64,000 nucleotides of DNA from Alisma plantago-aquatica (GCA_963693085.1 OY856409.1:517972303-518036302), one strand, 5' to 3'. Positions 21,185 through 33,915 are shown, counted from the first letter of the stretch. The notes: a model not told the origin generated them from the sequence alone. Translations and numbers: made by a program.

Positions 21185-24100
21185 ATGGCAGGAAGAGGCT
21201 TTGATCGTGATGATCAGGCCGAGAGCCATGTTGGCCCTGACCCTCGGTACTTGGGTCCAGGTGGTGGTGACCACGTGGATGAAGCATCCCGGATGTACAG
21301 GATGTTCCTGGAGACCAAAGAGAGGTACAAGGCTGATAGGCGAGATTCTTCTTCTACCAGCAGTAAGGATCTGATGCGATCGTATGAGCTTGTGAAGAAG
21401 CTTGGTGGCACAGAGTTTAGTGGCACTACAGATCCTGCCGAGGCTGATGAGTGGTTTAGACAGATAGAAAAGGTCTTTCGTCTGATGGAGCTTCCAGAAG
21501 ATAAGAAGATCAATCATGCGGTCTACCTTTTAACAGGCGATGCAGAGTTGTGGTGGCGTGGTGTGGAAGAAAAGAGGAGAGGTACAGAGCTTTCCTGGCA
21601 GGATTGCTCTGAGGAGTTTCATCTCAAATTCTATCCACCCACTTTTCTTGATGAGAAAATCAGGCAGTTACAGAATATCAAGCAGGGGAACATGACAGTT
21701 ACAGAGTATGAAGTGCTTTTCACACGGTTGGCGAACTTCTGTCCACAGCTTGTTCCCGATAACATAGAGATATGTAGAAGGTTTCAAGAAGGACTAAGGC
21801 CAGAGATTCGGCATACAGTTTCTGCTACTAGCAGGAGGAACAGAGAGAACTTTGGTGAGTTTGTTGAGGCAGCAAGACAGGTTGAAGAATCTGTGAATGC
21901 TGACAGGGTGCCCGAGTCTAAGAAGAGATCTGCAGATTTCAGTAGAGGGCAGTCCAGTAGTGGATACAGAGGTGGAGGTAGAGGCTTCTTTTCCAAGCTT
22001 GGGCGTGGCTTTGGTTGTTTTGGCAGGCAGAGATCTGAGGATGTCACTACTTCTAAAGGCAGAGTAGGATACAACCCAGGAAGATGGAGCAGTGCCGTTA
22101 GTGGACAGTCTTCTGGATCATCTACTTCTGTGACTGGTCCACAGAGGCAGGAAATGCAAGTATGTAATACCTGTGGAAAATTTCACTCTGGGCAATGTTG
22201 GGGTTTAGATTTTACAGGATGTTTCCACTGTGGACAGATGGGACATGTCAAAAGGGAATGTCCTCAACTTCGGCAAGCAGCATCACAAGCTTTCCAGCCT
22301 CAATACCATGATGTTCCAAGTTCCTTTGTGGCTTCTGGTTCTAGAGGTGGTGGAGTGTCTAGTGGCAGGAGTGGTCAGAGAGGACAGCGTGGCAGAGGGA
22401 GAGCTTCAGCACGTTTCTTTTCTTTGACACCTCAGGAAGGTATAATCTCTTCACAAGTTGTTACAGGAGAGATGTTTTTGTTTAATAGCATACCAGTTTC
22501 AGTTTTGATAGATCCAGGAGCTACTCACTCTTTTATACGACGTTCTTTAGTTGGTGAACTTAATCTGTTAACTCAAGAGTTGGCAGATGAGTTAGTGTTG
22601 AGGGTTCCACTAGGTGGGCCAACAGTTTTATCCGAGTTTTGTCCCGGATGCTTGTTATCTTTTGGAGGTTTTACCTTTGCTGCTAATCTCATACCCTTGG
22701 ATGTAAACACTTTTCAAGTCATCTTGGGTATGGATTGTCTTGAGACATATCGAGTGCAACTCGATTGTTGGAAGAAGGAAGCTACCTTTCAACTAGGGGA
22801 ATTTTCTTGTATCTTTACTGGAGACAGGAAAGTTCTGCCTACGTGCATAATATCAGGTGCAGTAGCTGATAAGATGTTACAGAAAGGATGTGAAGCGTTC
22901 CTTGCTCATGTGGTTGACACCAGAGCAGAGAAGAGCACCGCCAGTGTTTATGATGTGCCTGTGGTTCGTGAGTTCTCTAACGTTTTTCCAGAAGAATTAC
23001 CAGGCTTACCTCCTGTCAGAGACATTGATTTTGAAATTCAGATATATCCAGGTAGTCATCCAGTAGCACTGCCAGCCTATAGAATGGCACCTGTAGAGTT
23101 GAAAGAACTCAAGGTGCAGTTGCAGGAGTTACTAGATAAGGGTTTCATTAGACCCAGTTCTTCACTGTGGGGTGCTCCAGTCCTGTTTGTTAAGAAAAAG
23201 GATGGTACCATGCGTCTCTGTATAGATTACAGGCAACTGAACAAGATCACTATAAAGAACAAGTATCCATTGCCGAGAATAGATGATCTGTTTGATCAGT
23301 TGCGTGGAGCGACGATCTTTTCTAAAATAGATTTGAGATCTGGATATCATCAGCTTAGGATAAAGGCTTCTGATATTCCCAAAACAGCTTTCAGAACCAG
23401 GTATGGGCATTATGAGTTTTTGGTCATGTCGTTTGGACTGACCAATGCCCCACCAGCCTTTATGGATATGATGAACCGGATTTTCAAACCGTTCCTAGAT
23501 CAGTTTATTGTAGTTTTTATAGATGATATTCTGATCTACTCCAGAGACGATGCACAGCATGAGCAACACCTGAGAGTAGTGTTGCAGTTGTTGAGACAAC
23601 ACCAGTTGTTTGCTAAATTTAGCAAATGCGAGTTCTGGTTGGCCGAGGTAGCATTTCTTGGACATGTTATCTCGAGAGGTGGAGTTAGTGTTGACCCTAA
23701 GAAAGTTGATTCTGTACTTCAGTGGGAACAGCCTAAGACTCCTACTGAGATCAGAAGTTTCTTGGGATTAGCAGGTTATTACAGAAGGTTCATACAGAAC
23801 TTCAGTGTGTTAGCATCACCTTTGACACGCTTGACGAGGAAGGATGTACCGTTTGTTTGGTCTGATAACTGTGAGAGAAGTTTTCAGATTTTGAAGAAAA
23901 GGTTGACTTCAGCACCAGTGTTGGCTTTGCCTGAAGCAGAAAAAGGCTATACAGTGTTCTGTGATGCTTCCAGGAGAGGTTTGGGCTGTGTACTGATGCA
24001 AGAAGGCAAAGTTGTGGCTTACGCATCTAGACAGCTTAAGAAGAATGAAGAGAATTACCCTGTTCATGATTTGGAATTAGCTGCTATAGTTCATGCTCTT

Positions 24101-25855
24101 AAGACATGGCGTCACTACCTGTATGGTGAGACATGTCAGGTGTTTACAGACCATAAGAGCCTGAAATATATCTTCACTCAGAAGGATTTGAATTTGAGAC
24201 AGCGCAAATGGCTTGAGCTGATCAAAGACTATGATGTGACAATCGATTACCATCCTGGTAAGGCGAATGTTGTAGCTGATGCCTTGAGTAGAAAGTCAAG
24301 TTCAACAGCCAATGCATTTTCTATGGCATGTTTCAAGAGAGACTTGCTTGTAGATATGCGAAGGTTGAACTTAGACTTGGATGTGACAGGACAGAGTGGG
24401 TTGATTGCTCAGATGCAAGTCAGACCTACTTTTTATAATCAGATTAAGGAATTACAGCAGAGTGATGATGAGTTGTGGCAAATCATGCAGGAAATGTCAG
24501 AAGGTAAGAGAACAGAGTTCAGGTTTTCTGATGAAGGCATGTTGTACCTTCATGATAGATTGTGTGTACCTGGGAACAGTGAGTTGAAAGAGAAGATTCT
24601 TGAAGAAGCGCATACTTCTATGTATGCAATGCATCCATGTAACACAAAGATGTACATGAACCTCAAAGAGTTGTACTGGTGGTCAGGTATGAAAAAGGAT
24701 GTGGCTGAATACGTGGCTAGGTGCGGGGTGTGTCAGCAGGTTAAGGCTGAGCATCAGAAACCTGCTGGTACTCTACAGTCGCTTCCTATACCGGAATGGA
24801 AATGGGAACACATCACGATGGACTTTGTGGTAGGATTACCCAGGACGCCGAAGGGTTCAGACTCGATATGGGTGATTGTGGATAGACTAACTAAGTCTGC
24901 TCACTTTCTTCCTGTCAAGTCAACCTTTGACGTTTCAAAGTTGGCCAAAGTTTATGTGGATGAAGTAATCAGGTTGCATGGGATTCCAGTTTCCATTATT
25001 TTTGACAGAGATCCAAAGTTTACATCTAGATTCTGGAATCAGTTACATCGTGCGTTGGGCACAAGGCTGAAGTTCAGTACAGTGTTCCACCCACAGACAG
25101 ATGGTCAATCTGAAAGGACCATTCAGACCCTTGAAGACATGCTGAGAGCATGCGTGCTACAGTTTAGAGGCAACTGGGAAGAACACTTAAGCCTAATGGA
25201 GTTTGCATATAATAACAGTTACCATTCTAGTCTTGGAATGGCTCCATATGAAGCTCTTTATGGCAGGAAGTGTAGATCGCCAGTTTGTTGGTACGAGGTG
25301 GGTGAGAAAGAAATTCTTGGACCTGAGCTAGTTGATGTAACTACAGAAAAGATATCTGTGATCAGGGATCAGTTAAAAGCTGCTCAGGACAGACAGAAAA
25401 GTTATGCAGAAAGACGACGTCGACCTCTTGAGTTCGAGGTTGGTGACGAGGTTTATTTGAAGTTTTCACCGTGGAAGGGAGTGCTGAGGTTTGGCAAGAG
25501 GGGTAAGTTGACCCCTAGGTATATGGGTCCATATCCTATTGTTGAAAGGATTGGACCTGTAGCTTACAAGTTGGATTTGCCGTCTGAGTTGGCACATCTT
25601 CATGATGTCTTCCACGTGTCTATGCTGAAAAAGTGTCATCCCGGTACAGAAAAGATTCTAGATCCAGAACCGGCACAGCTTAGAACAGATGTGTCCTATG
25701 TTGAAGGACCAGTGCAGATAGTTGATCACCGGATCAAAAAGCTTAAGAACCGCGAGATTCCTTTAGTGAAGGTTTTGTGGAGAAACCATAATCTCGAAGA
25801 AGCTACGTGGGAGTTGGAGTCTGAGATGCATAGCAAGTTTCCTTTTCTCTTCTAG
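21185..25855 (+). CDS. Element B gag-pol polyprotein (intact, 1556 aa)
   Basis: Single-ORF Ty3/Gypsy polyprotein for virus-like particle formation, reverse transcription and integration of element B. Domains in order: retrotransposon gag (about 60-240); CX2CX4HX4C zinc knuckle at C346, C349, H354 and C359; aspartic protease with active D443 in DPGATHSF; reverse transcriptase with FIDD (D780, D781); RNase H starting near D927 (FCDAS); integrase zinc-binding segment from H1143; integrase catalytic D1213, D1274 and E1310 with the standard 35-residue D-E spacing; and a C-terminal chromodomain at about 1490-1556 ending EATWELE...FPFLF, typical of Tekay. The chromodomain of this clade guides insertion into heterochromatin (family knowledge). 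The ATG at 21185 lies about 120 nt after the PBS. Length and catalytic residues are all normal, so the copy may still be competent; expression is unknown. Confidence 0.96.
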   Translation: MAGRGFDRDDQAESHVGPDPRYLGPGGGDHVDEASRMYRMFLETKERYKADRRDSSSTSSKDLMRSYELVKKLGGTEFSGTTDPAEADEWFRQIEKVFRLMELPEDKKINHAVYLLTGDAELWWRGVEEKRRGTELSWQDCSEEFHLKFYPPTFLDEKIRQLQNIKQGNMTVTEYEVLFTRLANFCPQLVPDNIEICRRFQEGLRPEIRHTVSATSRRNRENFGEFVEAARQVEESVNADRVPESKKRSADFSRGQSSSGYRGGGRGFFSKLGRGFGCFGRQRSEDVTTSKGRVGYNPGRWSSAVSGQSSGSSTSVTGPQRQEMQVCNTCGKFHSGQCWGLDFTGCFHCGQMGHVKRECPQLRQAASQAFQPQYHDVPSSFVASGSRGGGVSSGRSGQRGQRGRGRASARFFSLTPQEGIISSQVVTGEMFLFNSIPVSVLIDPGATHSFIRRSLVGELNLLTQELADELVLRVPLGGPTVLSEFCPGCLLSFGGFTFAANLIPLDVNTFQVILGMDCLETYRVQLDCWKKEATFQLGEFSCIFTGDRKVLPTCIISGAVADKMLQKGCEAFLAHVVDTRAEKSTASVYDVPVVREFSNVFPEELPGLPPVRDIDFEIQIYPGSHPVALPAYRMAPVELKELKVQLQELLDKGFIRPSSSLWGAPVLFVKKKDGTMRLCIDYRQLNKITIKNKYPLPRIDDLFDQLRGATIFSKIDLRSGYHQLRIKASDIPKTAFRTRYGHYEFLVMSFGLTNAPPAFMDMMNRIFKPFLDQFIVVFIDDILIYSRDDAQHEQHLRVVLQLLRQHQLFAKFSKCEFWLAEVAFLGHVISRGGVSVDPKKVDSVLQWEQPKTPTEIRSFLGLAGYYRRFIQNFSVLASPLTRLTRKDVPFVWSDNCERSFQILKKRLTSAPVLALPEAEKGYTVFCDASRRGLGCVLMQEGKVVAYASRQLKKNEENYPVHDLELAAIVHALKTWRHYLYGETCQVFTDHKSLKYIFTQKDLNLRQRKWLELIKDYDVTIDYHPGKANVVADALSRKSSSTANAFSMACFKRDLLVDMRRLNLDLDVTGQSGLIAQMQVRPTFYNQIKELQQSDDELWQIMQEMSEGKRTEFRFSDEGMLYLHDRLCVPGNSELKEKILEEAHTSMYAMHPCNTKMYMNLKELYWWSGMKKDVAEYVARCGVCQQVKAEHQKPAGTLQSLPIPEWKWEHITMDFVVGLPRTPKGSDSIWVIVDRLTKSAHFLPVKSTFDVSKLAKVYVDEVIRLHGIPVSIIFDRDPKFTSRFWNQLHRALGTRLKFSTVFHPQTDGQSERTIQTLEDMLRACVLQFRGNWEEHLSLMEFAYNNSYHSSLGMAPYEALYGRKCRSPVCWYEVGEKEILGPELVDVTTEKISVIRDQLKAAQDRQKSYAERRRRPLEFEVGDEVYLKFSPWKGVLRFGKRGKLTPRYMGPYPIVERIGPVAYKLDLPSELAHLHDVFHVSMLKKCHPGTEKILDPEPAQLRTDVSYVEGPVQIVDHRIKKLKNREIPLVKVLWRNHNLEEATWELESEMHSKFPFLF

Positions 25856-25879
25856 GAATTTCGGGATGAAATTCTTATA

Positions 25880-25891
25880 AGGGAGGGAGAT
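25880..25891 (+). other. Polypurine tract of element B
   Basis: AGGGAGGGAGA directly precedes the 3' LTR, the expected place for plus-strand DNA priming. Confidence 0.88.
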
Positions 25892-28253
25892 TGTTACGAC
25901 CCGCGTCAAGCTTATCCCGTAAGTATGCTGTTAAGCAAGAGTTTAGCTGATGTGTTAAGTTAAAACCTTGTTTTTGTTAATAATGTTTAAAATGGATATG
26001 ATATGTTCTTAGTGTGTTTTCTAGCTTCTAAAGCATGTAGGATCTTACGCTGGAAGCGTTGCCAGAGAAATCGTTCGAATCCGACCTTTGAGTCAAAAGT
26101 TGCATGTTTTTGGGCTCATAGGGACCCGTTTGTAATTTTTGAAAGTTTTGAACTTTGCGTTTAGGCCCCTAAGTTTCCTCCTTATCCTTTCTCTCTTCCT
26201 TAACTCGTTTCATTTCTCAGAAACGAAGGAACGCAGCAGCGTTCTTCTTCCGCGTGAGAAAGAGAGAGAGAGAGAGGGACCTGAGAAGGGAGAGACGTCG
26301 GAGCTTCGTTTTGCTCCGATCAGCTGCTGCAGCTCGTCCTCTTCCCTCCGTTGATCACCTTCTCCGTCAATTCGATTCGGATTCACAGCTGAAGCTACGG
26401 TTTCAGGGAAACGGCTTGAGGATTGGGGCGCAAGGAGCAGCCCTAGCTCGTTTCTCTTCCCCCTTCAGGTCCGTTTTGGTGGTATGCATCGATTGCGAAC
26501 GTTTGGCGGTGTTTGTTTGAGTTTTTCCCGTCGATTCGAGAGAAATCGACTCTTGCAGGTCGTTTTTGTTTTCTGCCTGTGCGCGGTTCGGCCGAGTTCC
26601 TATTCGGTCGGCCGAGTTCCATATTAGGGCAATCATACAGAGTTTTTGGTCGGCCGAGTTTGGGTTTTGAATCGGCCGAGTTTCTTATTTAGATAAGCAA
26701 ACAGTGTTTTTGTCGGCCGAGTTTGGTCCTGATCGGCCGAGTTTCTTTGTAGGTATATAAAGCAGTGTCTGGATCGGCCGAATTCCTTAGAGGATCGGCT
26801 GAGTTTCCTGCTGGTCGGCCGAGGTTGGTCGGCCGAGTTTCAGAACCTGGGAAGTGTTCGGCCGAGTTCCATAGTGATCGACCGAGTTTCAAGTGGTGAG
26901 TGGCAGTTCATTTAGAAATCATTATTTAACTCATTTTAAATGCTTATTTGCTTCAGTATCAGTTGATATGACCTTTAAACAGTGTAGCATGTACATTTTA
27001 GTGTGATAAGTTCATTGGAACTTGAAATGCGTGATGTGAATGATGAAAAAAAGAAGAAGGAAATTCTATATCTTACAGTTGCTATGTAATATTATTGTTT
27101 AATTGTTTACTTGTTAATCAGTTAATAGACTTAGGTGCCCTAACACCGTAGAACCCCTCGAGAGGTCTGCACCTTGGGGTGAAACGACCTACTAGCGTGT
27201 GTCTAGATGGTCGGTGACTCATGTTCAACAATAATCCGTGCGTGTGTCACGGTGGCACGAGGGCAGAAAAGCAGTGTTCAATAATAATCCGTGCGTGTGT
27301 CACGGTGGCACTGGGAAAAGAAAAGAAAACACGGTTATCTAACACCATTCGTGCTTGTGTCACGAAGGTAACCCTGTGAGACTCTCCGCCTGTGTGCTCA
27401 GGTTAAAGGAGGAGTCTAGAGTACACTCTTTTGAGAGTACAGTGAGGCCGTGTGAGCCTGGGAGTCCTGTAGTAGACCAGGACAGCAGTCAGACTTGGCA
27501 ATTTCCCGGGTGTGTCGCTAAGTCTTGTACGGTGGGACCGTAGCATGGACTTGTTGCAGATCTTTATATGCAGAGTACACTGCATATATTTAGGGCATAA
27601 TAATAATAATAATATGAATAAGTAATCATGTAGGATCACAGTAAATTTATATAACTGTTTATCTACCAGAGATACCTGTTGATGCATAGAAATGTGATTA
27701 TTATCTGTATATTCGCTATGTCAATAGAATTGCCCTGCTTGAACTACATATATGTTTATTTTCAGTTTATAAACCTGGAGAGTTGTTTAGTGATAGCTAA
27801 GTGAAATGTTATTCACTGAGCGAGTAGGCTCACCCCTCTACTCAAACATTTTTAGGTCAGCAACAGCATCAAGGATCAGAAGGATCGTTTCATCCTAACG
27901 CTTAGTTGATAGAAGGTTTGTAGTTAGTCTAGTTAGAGGTCTCTTAGTCCTTTCCCCTTGATCTTCGGGACAAGGTGTGAGTGAGAGAGAGAATGTGTAC
28001 AAAGATGTAAATTAATGTTATGCTTTCTTTATGTTAATCAATGTATTATGCTGTAGACCTTGCTTGTATCTTTAATCAGTTAAATAGAAAAGTTCCTGCA
28101 GTTTGCTCAGTTTTCTGTTTACAGTTTAAAATTGGTTATCATTTAAATGCCTTGAATTGTTTTAAAAAGTGACGAATGGTTGGTTATGTGTTAACCCCAC
28201 CTGTCGTGCCCTAATTTCGGGGTTTGTGGTTAATGTGAGATTGGGGCGCGACA
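25892..28253 (+). repeat. 3' LTR of element B (2362 bp)
   Basis: Begins TGTTACGACCC and ends GCGCGACA, followed by the CTGGT duplication and the rest of LTR A. It is nearly identical to the 5' LTR, with the same motif array (26585-26890). The hairpin is perfect here (TATATGCAG 27565-27573, CTGCATATA 27580-27588). Confidence 0.96.
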
Positions 28254-28258
28254 CTGGT

Positions 28259-31200
28259 GGACGATAGCTTGGAACCTTGGAGTGCTTTGGAGCTTGGATC
28301 TTAAGGCGGGTTGCATAGTTTCTAACCCTAACTCTCTTACCTCTAGCTTTAACCTTGTTATATGTTAGTAGTCTAGCTTAGTTCCTTGCTTGTACATCTT
28401 GCTTATGTACCTTAGTGGCCGATATTCCTCTCTAGGGTTTTAGGGTTCCTTTGTATACCTTTGCTTTCTAGGGTTTGGGGCTTCCTTGTGTTGAAGGTTG
28501 AAGATGACCTAGGGTTGGGCGATACCCCTTCCTTGTGAGTGTGTTGGGCGACACAGTTGCCCCTAAGTTGAACGATATGAGTAACCTTGGGTTGAGCAAC
28601 ACCTTTGTCTCTGAGTTGGCTGACATGGTCCCCTTTGTTCTTGTGTTGGCCGACATGGTCCCCTTTGTTCTTGTGTTGGCCGACATGGTGACCATGTTGG
28701 GCGACATGGCACCTTGGGTGGACGATAGGATGAGTCCTTGTGGTTGGCCGATACCCTTGCCCATGTGTTGGGCGATAGGGTGAGCTAGGGTTTGTTGGCT
28801 GATATGATGAGTACCTTGGAGATGAACGATACCCTTCCTCTTGTAGGCCGATATGGATGTCCTTGTGTTGGATGATAGAGTGGGTGCTCTTGTGTCGAGT
28901 TATCTCCTTGTCCATGTGGTGGACGATAGGGTCATGTAGTGCCATGAGTGTTAGGGTTGGGCGATAAGCCTTGGGCCATGGTGGCCGATAACCCTAATGG
29001 CCGATAGCCCTAATGGCCGAAACCATGGTGGGTGATACCCTAATGGCCGATAGCCATGTTGGGCGATACCCTACCCTATGTGCATGAGTGTGTTGGCCGA
29101 TAGGGTTAGTAGAGTGTGTTGGCCGATAGGGTAGTAGTGGGTGATGGTCGATAGGGTTAGTGAGGTTGGCCGATACCCATGTTGGGTGATAGGCTTTAGA
29201 TGAGGGTTGTGAGGCTATAGTGAGGGTATGAGTTTCTTTGGTGACGGTCCCTCATGTGTTGGAAGTGGTTAGCTATGCACCAATGAGCGATGGTGGTGTT
29301 TGTGATATCAACAATGTAATATGAAGCCTTGCAAACAATAAGGATGCTAATGATAGTAATGTATATGATGTTAGCCCTCATGTAATTGATGCATGATGTG
29401 ACCCTTATGCTTAATTGTTAATGATAAAGAAGATGATGATAACTACTCTAGTAGTTTGTTTAATGATAATAATGTTGGTAATAATGATGCTAAGTGACAG
29501 TTACATTAAAGGTTGCTTCATGATAAAGATGACAATAGTTGATGACATAGTAATGACCTTGTTAATAATAGTGTTGGTTCTGTAAACACAACATGCTCTC
29601 TATATACCCTGATTGTTTGTACAATCTCGATATAAGGGTAAGTATCAGTATGGTTGTTTAATGATGTACTTAACATACTCGGTTACCAAATAAGTGTAAA
29701 AATTGGTAATTAGATTATCTTGAATGATCTTTCATGATAGCGAGCATATGCCTTATGTTGAATCTACGATTATTGTGTACTCTAACCTTGCAGGTGATGT
29801 TTTAGCCATGAAAGGGCTATGTGACATATGTAATGAGTAACATTGCTTTGATAATTACTCTATAAGAGTATGCATGTGATATGTCTGTCCCATGATAATG
29901 AGGTGAGCCTTAAGAGACAATGGCAGTGCATGATGAAGGGTTGAGACCCTGTGGTATGTGATGATCCTTGAGATGGATCTGGATGGTTGGCAAGAGGCCA
30001 AGTGATAACATGTGATGTTGGATCCTTAAGATGGATCAGGTTGATATGAATAGATCATAATATAATGTTCTTTACTTTCTGTTATACCTTGCATGTCATA
30101 CAACTTGGTTGAATCTTGCAATCCATCTAAAAGATACTAATTAAGCACAGTGAAATACATCATGTAGTTTGCCCTGTCCATAGATCCATCATCGTCAGGA
30201 CTTGGTGACGGTGAAACGGGTTTTCCTACGGGTTAACCTGGAAGCGCATATTGTTGAATATGTGTAGGTTGCTCCTAGCCTGAAAATGAGGAGGTAAGAG
30301 TGTAACTTCGGTTGCAGACTCAGATATGTGTGTAGAGCATGGTGAACAGGCCCATGGCTCAGGATATGTGATGTATGGAGCATGAATGCGTTCATGGCTC
30401 AGAGCACGGTGAACAGGCCCGTGGCTCAGTTTTACTAGCGCCGAGACCTGTACCAAGGCGGGCTAGAGAATGGGTAGCCTATGAAGCTAACCCTGTGGCT
30501 TAGACCACTTCAGCATGTGACTGCGGACCTGCTTGTGTTGTACTCATGTACTGACCATGAGGTGTGAGGTCGTGGAGTCCGACTCTTCCATTGACCTTGT
30601 ATGGCACCGGCTTGGGTTTCGTAACCGAAGGTTGGATTTGAACGGTACGGTTCAAATCCTCAGGGCATAATAAAACGTAATACAGCCGTTTAGTATTTAC
30701 TGATCAAATCAAACACGAAACATTGGTTGAGGCCTTGTTTGTTATACCTTGCAGGTTATGTGGCAATCTGTCTTATCTTGATAATCAGGTTATGTGACAT
30801 TGTATTCTGTTCTAATAATCCTGTTACATGTTGATATACTTTATCTTGATAATCATATTCTTTTGAAAGACATCTGGTTATAAGTTTTAGTACAGATGGT
30901 ATGCTTGCCGGTAAGAATGATCTTGCTATATATATAACTGCTTCCGATATATCTGCTCATATTATAATTGTTGTCATAGTTATTTTGCTGAGGTTCTGTA
31001 GTTGCGGTGGGGAGCTATGTTTCCCGCTGGGACAATTGTTCAATTGTCTCACTCCGCTGGTTTACACCCTTTTTTAGGTGGTCAAGGTAGACGTGGTCGT
31101 GGTTGTGGTGTTGCGGACGAGCAGCTTGAGGAACAGTAGAAGGCGAGCGTTGGACATGCTGCTGTTTTGGATGTTTTGTAGTAGAGTCTAGAGTCATCCC

Positions 31201-31563
31201 TGTACTCTCAGGTCCTTGGCAGTGTTTTGACGATGTTTCACGAAGACCGTTCGATGATATCTGTATATCCTGCTGTTGGCCGGATGTGGGCCTTTATGTA
31301 TATATGAACAGGTGGTGAACTCATGTGATGGATGGACAACTGTTCCTGAGCTGTGGACACGTGTCAGATCTTGCGTATGTACATATTTATATGACATGTT
31401 TCTGTGCAGGATGAGGACTGGAAAGTAATAGTTTCACAGTTTATCAGTTTTCCGCAATCGGTTTTAATTAACCCGTGTTTTTGATAATTTGTGGTTATGG
31501 TGTTTTCCGCACATTTTCGTGTAACACCTCGTTATCTGTGTGATAATGGGATGTGTTGCCACA
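28259..31563 (+). repeat. 3' LTR of element A, second part
   Basis: Continues LTR A after element B, starting GGACGATAGC and ending TTGCCACA, followed by the TSD ATTAC. It carries the GGCCGATA array, both hairpins, and the GTCTCAC...TTTTTTAGGTGG block also seen in LTRs C, D and E. Confidence 0.94.
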
Positions 31564-31568
31564 ATTAC

Positions 31569-32608
31569 AACCATGATGGGAGGAAATAAAACACAATAAC
31601 AAAACCTTCACTGAGTTGCTAACGATGACTCAAAGTTAGGGGGAATCAATATTTATTGTTATTGGCCTCTAACACCCAAGCCACTATTGTGATGTGCCAG
31701 AAAAATTGAGCCACAGGGCTTGCAATTATAAGGAACAAAATAAGGGCCTGAGTTTGCAAATGATCATCGATTGACATTTGTGGAGATTCAACAATTTATA
31801 CGGGTGACTTTCGTGGCCACAAGCTTTGTAGAATGACCCAATGATGAATGATATCAATTTTTTCTGAAGTGAGAAACAAGGAAGAAGTTTGGGTAAATAT
31901 CACGCCCTGTAAACATATGTAAAAGGGATGTTAGATACTATGGAATCTTACTATAAAAGTAATTTATTGGAGGTGGATGGAGGCTCAAGGTCTAGTTTTC
32001 CATCGTCATATCAGGAGTTCTACTCTAGTGATCGATTGAAGGGTCTTAGTTAAAATTGATAGAGGAGGTGGCCCTTCATGGAATCAAAGAAGCTTCCCGG
32101 ATCAACCTGTATCACTGTGACAGTCTGAGTTTTGTTCTTCAACTCGTGTCATGTGAAAGAGAGTACTAGATTTAGACATTTCTGAATTTGAGGGAGATAT
32201 GGGTACATGAAAGGTTCAGTGGATTCAGAAAGCCTCCTTGAGTATGTTTGTGTTGTGAAAATGAGGAGATGTGGAGGAGAGGGAGAGAGATTGGGTAGAT
32301 GCAGGTGTAGGGAGTGTTTCCCTTCATCGTACATAAGAAGTGAGGTAGGAGACAAGGTTTTTTTAATCCCAATCATGATCCAAAAAATCCTAAAGAACCC
32401 AAGATTATAACTAGACACACCAGTGCATCACATGCTCATATTAGCTGATTCAATTTTATCCTAGGTAATATCACATAATCAATTGCATAATTAGATAACT
32501 AGGTCAAATATGTAATTATCCTATTTTTCTTCCTTGCATTTTTTGACATATCTAGGGTTTTCCAATTTAAATGATTTGCAGTTCCAATAATGAGAAATAT
32601 ATTGTACA
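31569..32608. other. Unassigned AT-rich DNA between elements A and Cassandra
   Basis: No coding region, repeat boundary or known element could be recognised. It is probably old, decayed repeat or host intergenic DNA. Confidence 0.4.
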
Positions 32609-33167
32609 TGTAACATCCCAGGATTTGAGGTCTCGAATAAGTTGATCTTAAAAGGAATTATTGGACTACCCATATCACCAAGGTGCGCCTCCTTTTCTGG
32701 GAGCCCATCACTAAGAACTCCATAGTTAAGCGTGCTCAACTTGGAGTAGTACTGGGATGGGTGACCTGTCGGGAAGTTGATCCTGGCATGCACGTGAGTG
32801 AGGATAAAGCACAGTTAAGGCTAGTTGTGGTCTGTGGGGACAATCGTCATTCCTAAAACTCTACTAGATCCTTGGGCAGTGGGCCCGGGCGTTACAAATG
32901 GTATCAGAGCCATAACCTTCCAGTAGGTGGGGCCCACATGGGCATGTGACGTAGCCACCCTTGCGCTGGTATTCCGTGATCGGGAGCTGGGTGTCCATGG
33001 GCCATTATGGGTCTGCACTGAAATGGGGTCAGATTATGAGGCCATATAGTTGAGACTTGACGAGGACGTCAAGAGTCTAAGTGAGGGAGATTATAACATC
33101 CCAGGATTTGAGGCATCAGATAAGTTGATCTTAAAAGGAATTATTGGACTACCTATATCACCAAGGT
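32609..33167 (+). mobile_element. Cassandra-type TRIM retrotransposon, 3' truncated
   Basis: A small non-coding LTR element with 5S-rRNA-like sequence in its LTR, the hallmark of Cassandra (family knowledge). The 5' LTR is 32609-32896 (TGTAACATCCC...GTTACA). A tRNA-Met primer site TGGTATCAGAGCC is at 32899-32911, about 180 bp of non-coding interior follows, and there is a purine tract GTGAGGGAGA at 33081-33090. The 3' LTR starts at 33092 with TA instead of TG. It is cut off after 76 bp, before its 5S segment, where it joins LTR C sequence. Confidence 0.88.
32688..32785 (+). other. 5S rRNA-like segment in the Cassandra LTR
   Basis: Resembles the 3' two-thirds of plant 5S rRNA. It keeps the box A region AGTTAAGCGTGCT (32724-32736) and the box C region ending GGATGGGTGACCT (near 32755-32767), with scattered substitutions around them. 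It is an LTR component, not a genomic 5S rRNA gene. Pol III promoter activity is possible because the internal control elements look largely intact. Confidence 0.85.
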
Positions 33168-33783
33168 AAATGGTTACAATGCTTTAAGATGAGAATTCTT
33201 TAAACTGCTTATCCACTGCCCAATTTTATATTCTTAAACTGCAATAATAATGTTTTTGGTAGAGAGTTATATCTCCCGCTGGGGCAATTACAATTGTCTC
33301 ACCCCTGTGGGATCCAACAATTTTTTAGCTGGATAAGCACGGAGGAGAGTGATAACATCATGCAGAGGAGGAACTTCAGCAGCAGTAGGGACAGCAGTGA
33401 CAGCTCAGGTTGACTGTACTGTCTGTCGTGTCATGTAGATATAAGTCCCATGTGTCGTCTTTGTACTCTCAGGTCCTCAGAGTTAATAGTTAGTGCTTTT
33501 AATTAATCATTTTGAGATTTTGGCTTGATGCCTTGAGGTTCTTATGTTGTTTGTGTTTAGCTTTTAACAAGGCAGTTAATGTTGTAAACCTCGAGAAGAA
33601 AGATGGTACAAGATATGTACTTATGAACCAGGATGTAAGTGTAATACATTGGTTCTTGTTGAAAGAATTTTTCTATGTGTGGATCTCACTAAAAAAGGTT
33701 TTATTTTTAGTGATTTTCAGTAATCTGTTGTTAGTAATTGCTTCCGCTTAAGATAATTATGTTTTTGTGAGTTGTTCGCCATA
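33167..33783 (+). repeat. 5' LTR remnant of element C
   Basis: Only the last ~617 bp of the LTR remain. They align to 41200-41810 of the 3' LTR, starting at AAATGGTTACAATGC and ending GTTCGCCATA (the 3' LTR ends GTTCGCCACA). The first 5.3 kb were lost in the deletion that also cut the Cassandra 3' LTR. Confidence 0.88.
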
Positions 33784-33789
33784 ATTTAG

Positions 33790-33801
33790 TGGTATCAGAG
33801 C
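33790..33801 (+). other. Primer-binding site of element C (tRNA-iMet)
   Basis: TGGTATCAGAGC, 6 nt after the LTR end, followed by the same CTCTAGGTTCGCTGAG leader as element A. Confidence 0.9.
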
Positions 33802-33915
33802 TCTAGGTTCGCTGAGTCTACAGAGACATAGGACTAAGGTATTGAGTCTGTTCTAAGTGTACCTCAGTGTATCCTATAGTGCCTTCTGCTTATCCAGAAA
33901 AAGATATATAACTCC

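Larger units (their letters stand above)
18687..28253 (+). mobile_element. Element B: complete Ty3/Gypsy chromovirus nested in LTR A
   Basis: A 9567-bp LTR retrotransposon inserted in the same orientation into the 3' LTR of element A, bounded by the 5-bp duplication CTGGT (18682-18686 and 28254-28258). It has 2358- and 2362-bp LTRs (TG...CA), a tRNA-iMet primer site, one uninterrupted gag-pol ORF and a clear polypurine tract. Its coding region resembles element A, but its LTRs are a different family. By eye the LTRs differ by roughly 1.5-2%. Confidence 0.97.
9246..31563 (+). mobile_element. Element A: Ty3/Gypsy Tekay-type chromovirus, split by element B
   Basis: Complete LTR retrotransposon bounded by the 5-bp target-site duplication ATTAC (9241-9245 and 31564-31568). 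Both LTRs begin TGTAAGGACCC and end GCCACA. Excluding the inserted element B and its 5-bp duplication, it is about 12.7 kb long. The primer-binding site matches initiator tRNA-Met. The gag-pol reading frame is one continuous register with five stop codons, so the copy is not autonomous. The chromodomain-like C-terminus and gag/RT resemblance place it in the Tekay/Del branch (family knowledge). The LTR pair differs by roughly 1-2% by eye outside one 69-bp deletion. Confidence 0.93.

Noticed and set aside
21185..25855. Host gene with retropepsin and chromodomain
   Set aside because: The LTRs, PBS, PPT and TSD around it show it is the polyprotein of element B.
32688..32785. Genomic 5S rRNA gene
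   Set aside because: Substitutions, a missing 5' third, and its place inside an LTR next to a PBS make it part of Cassandra.
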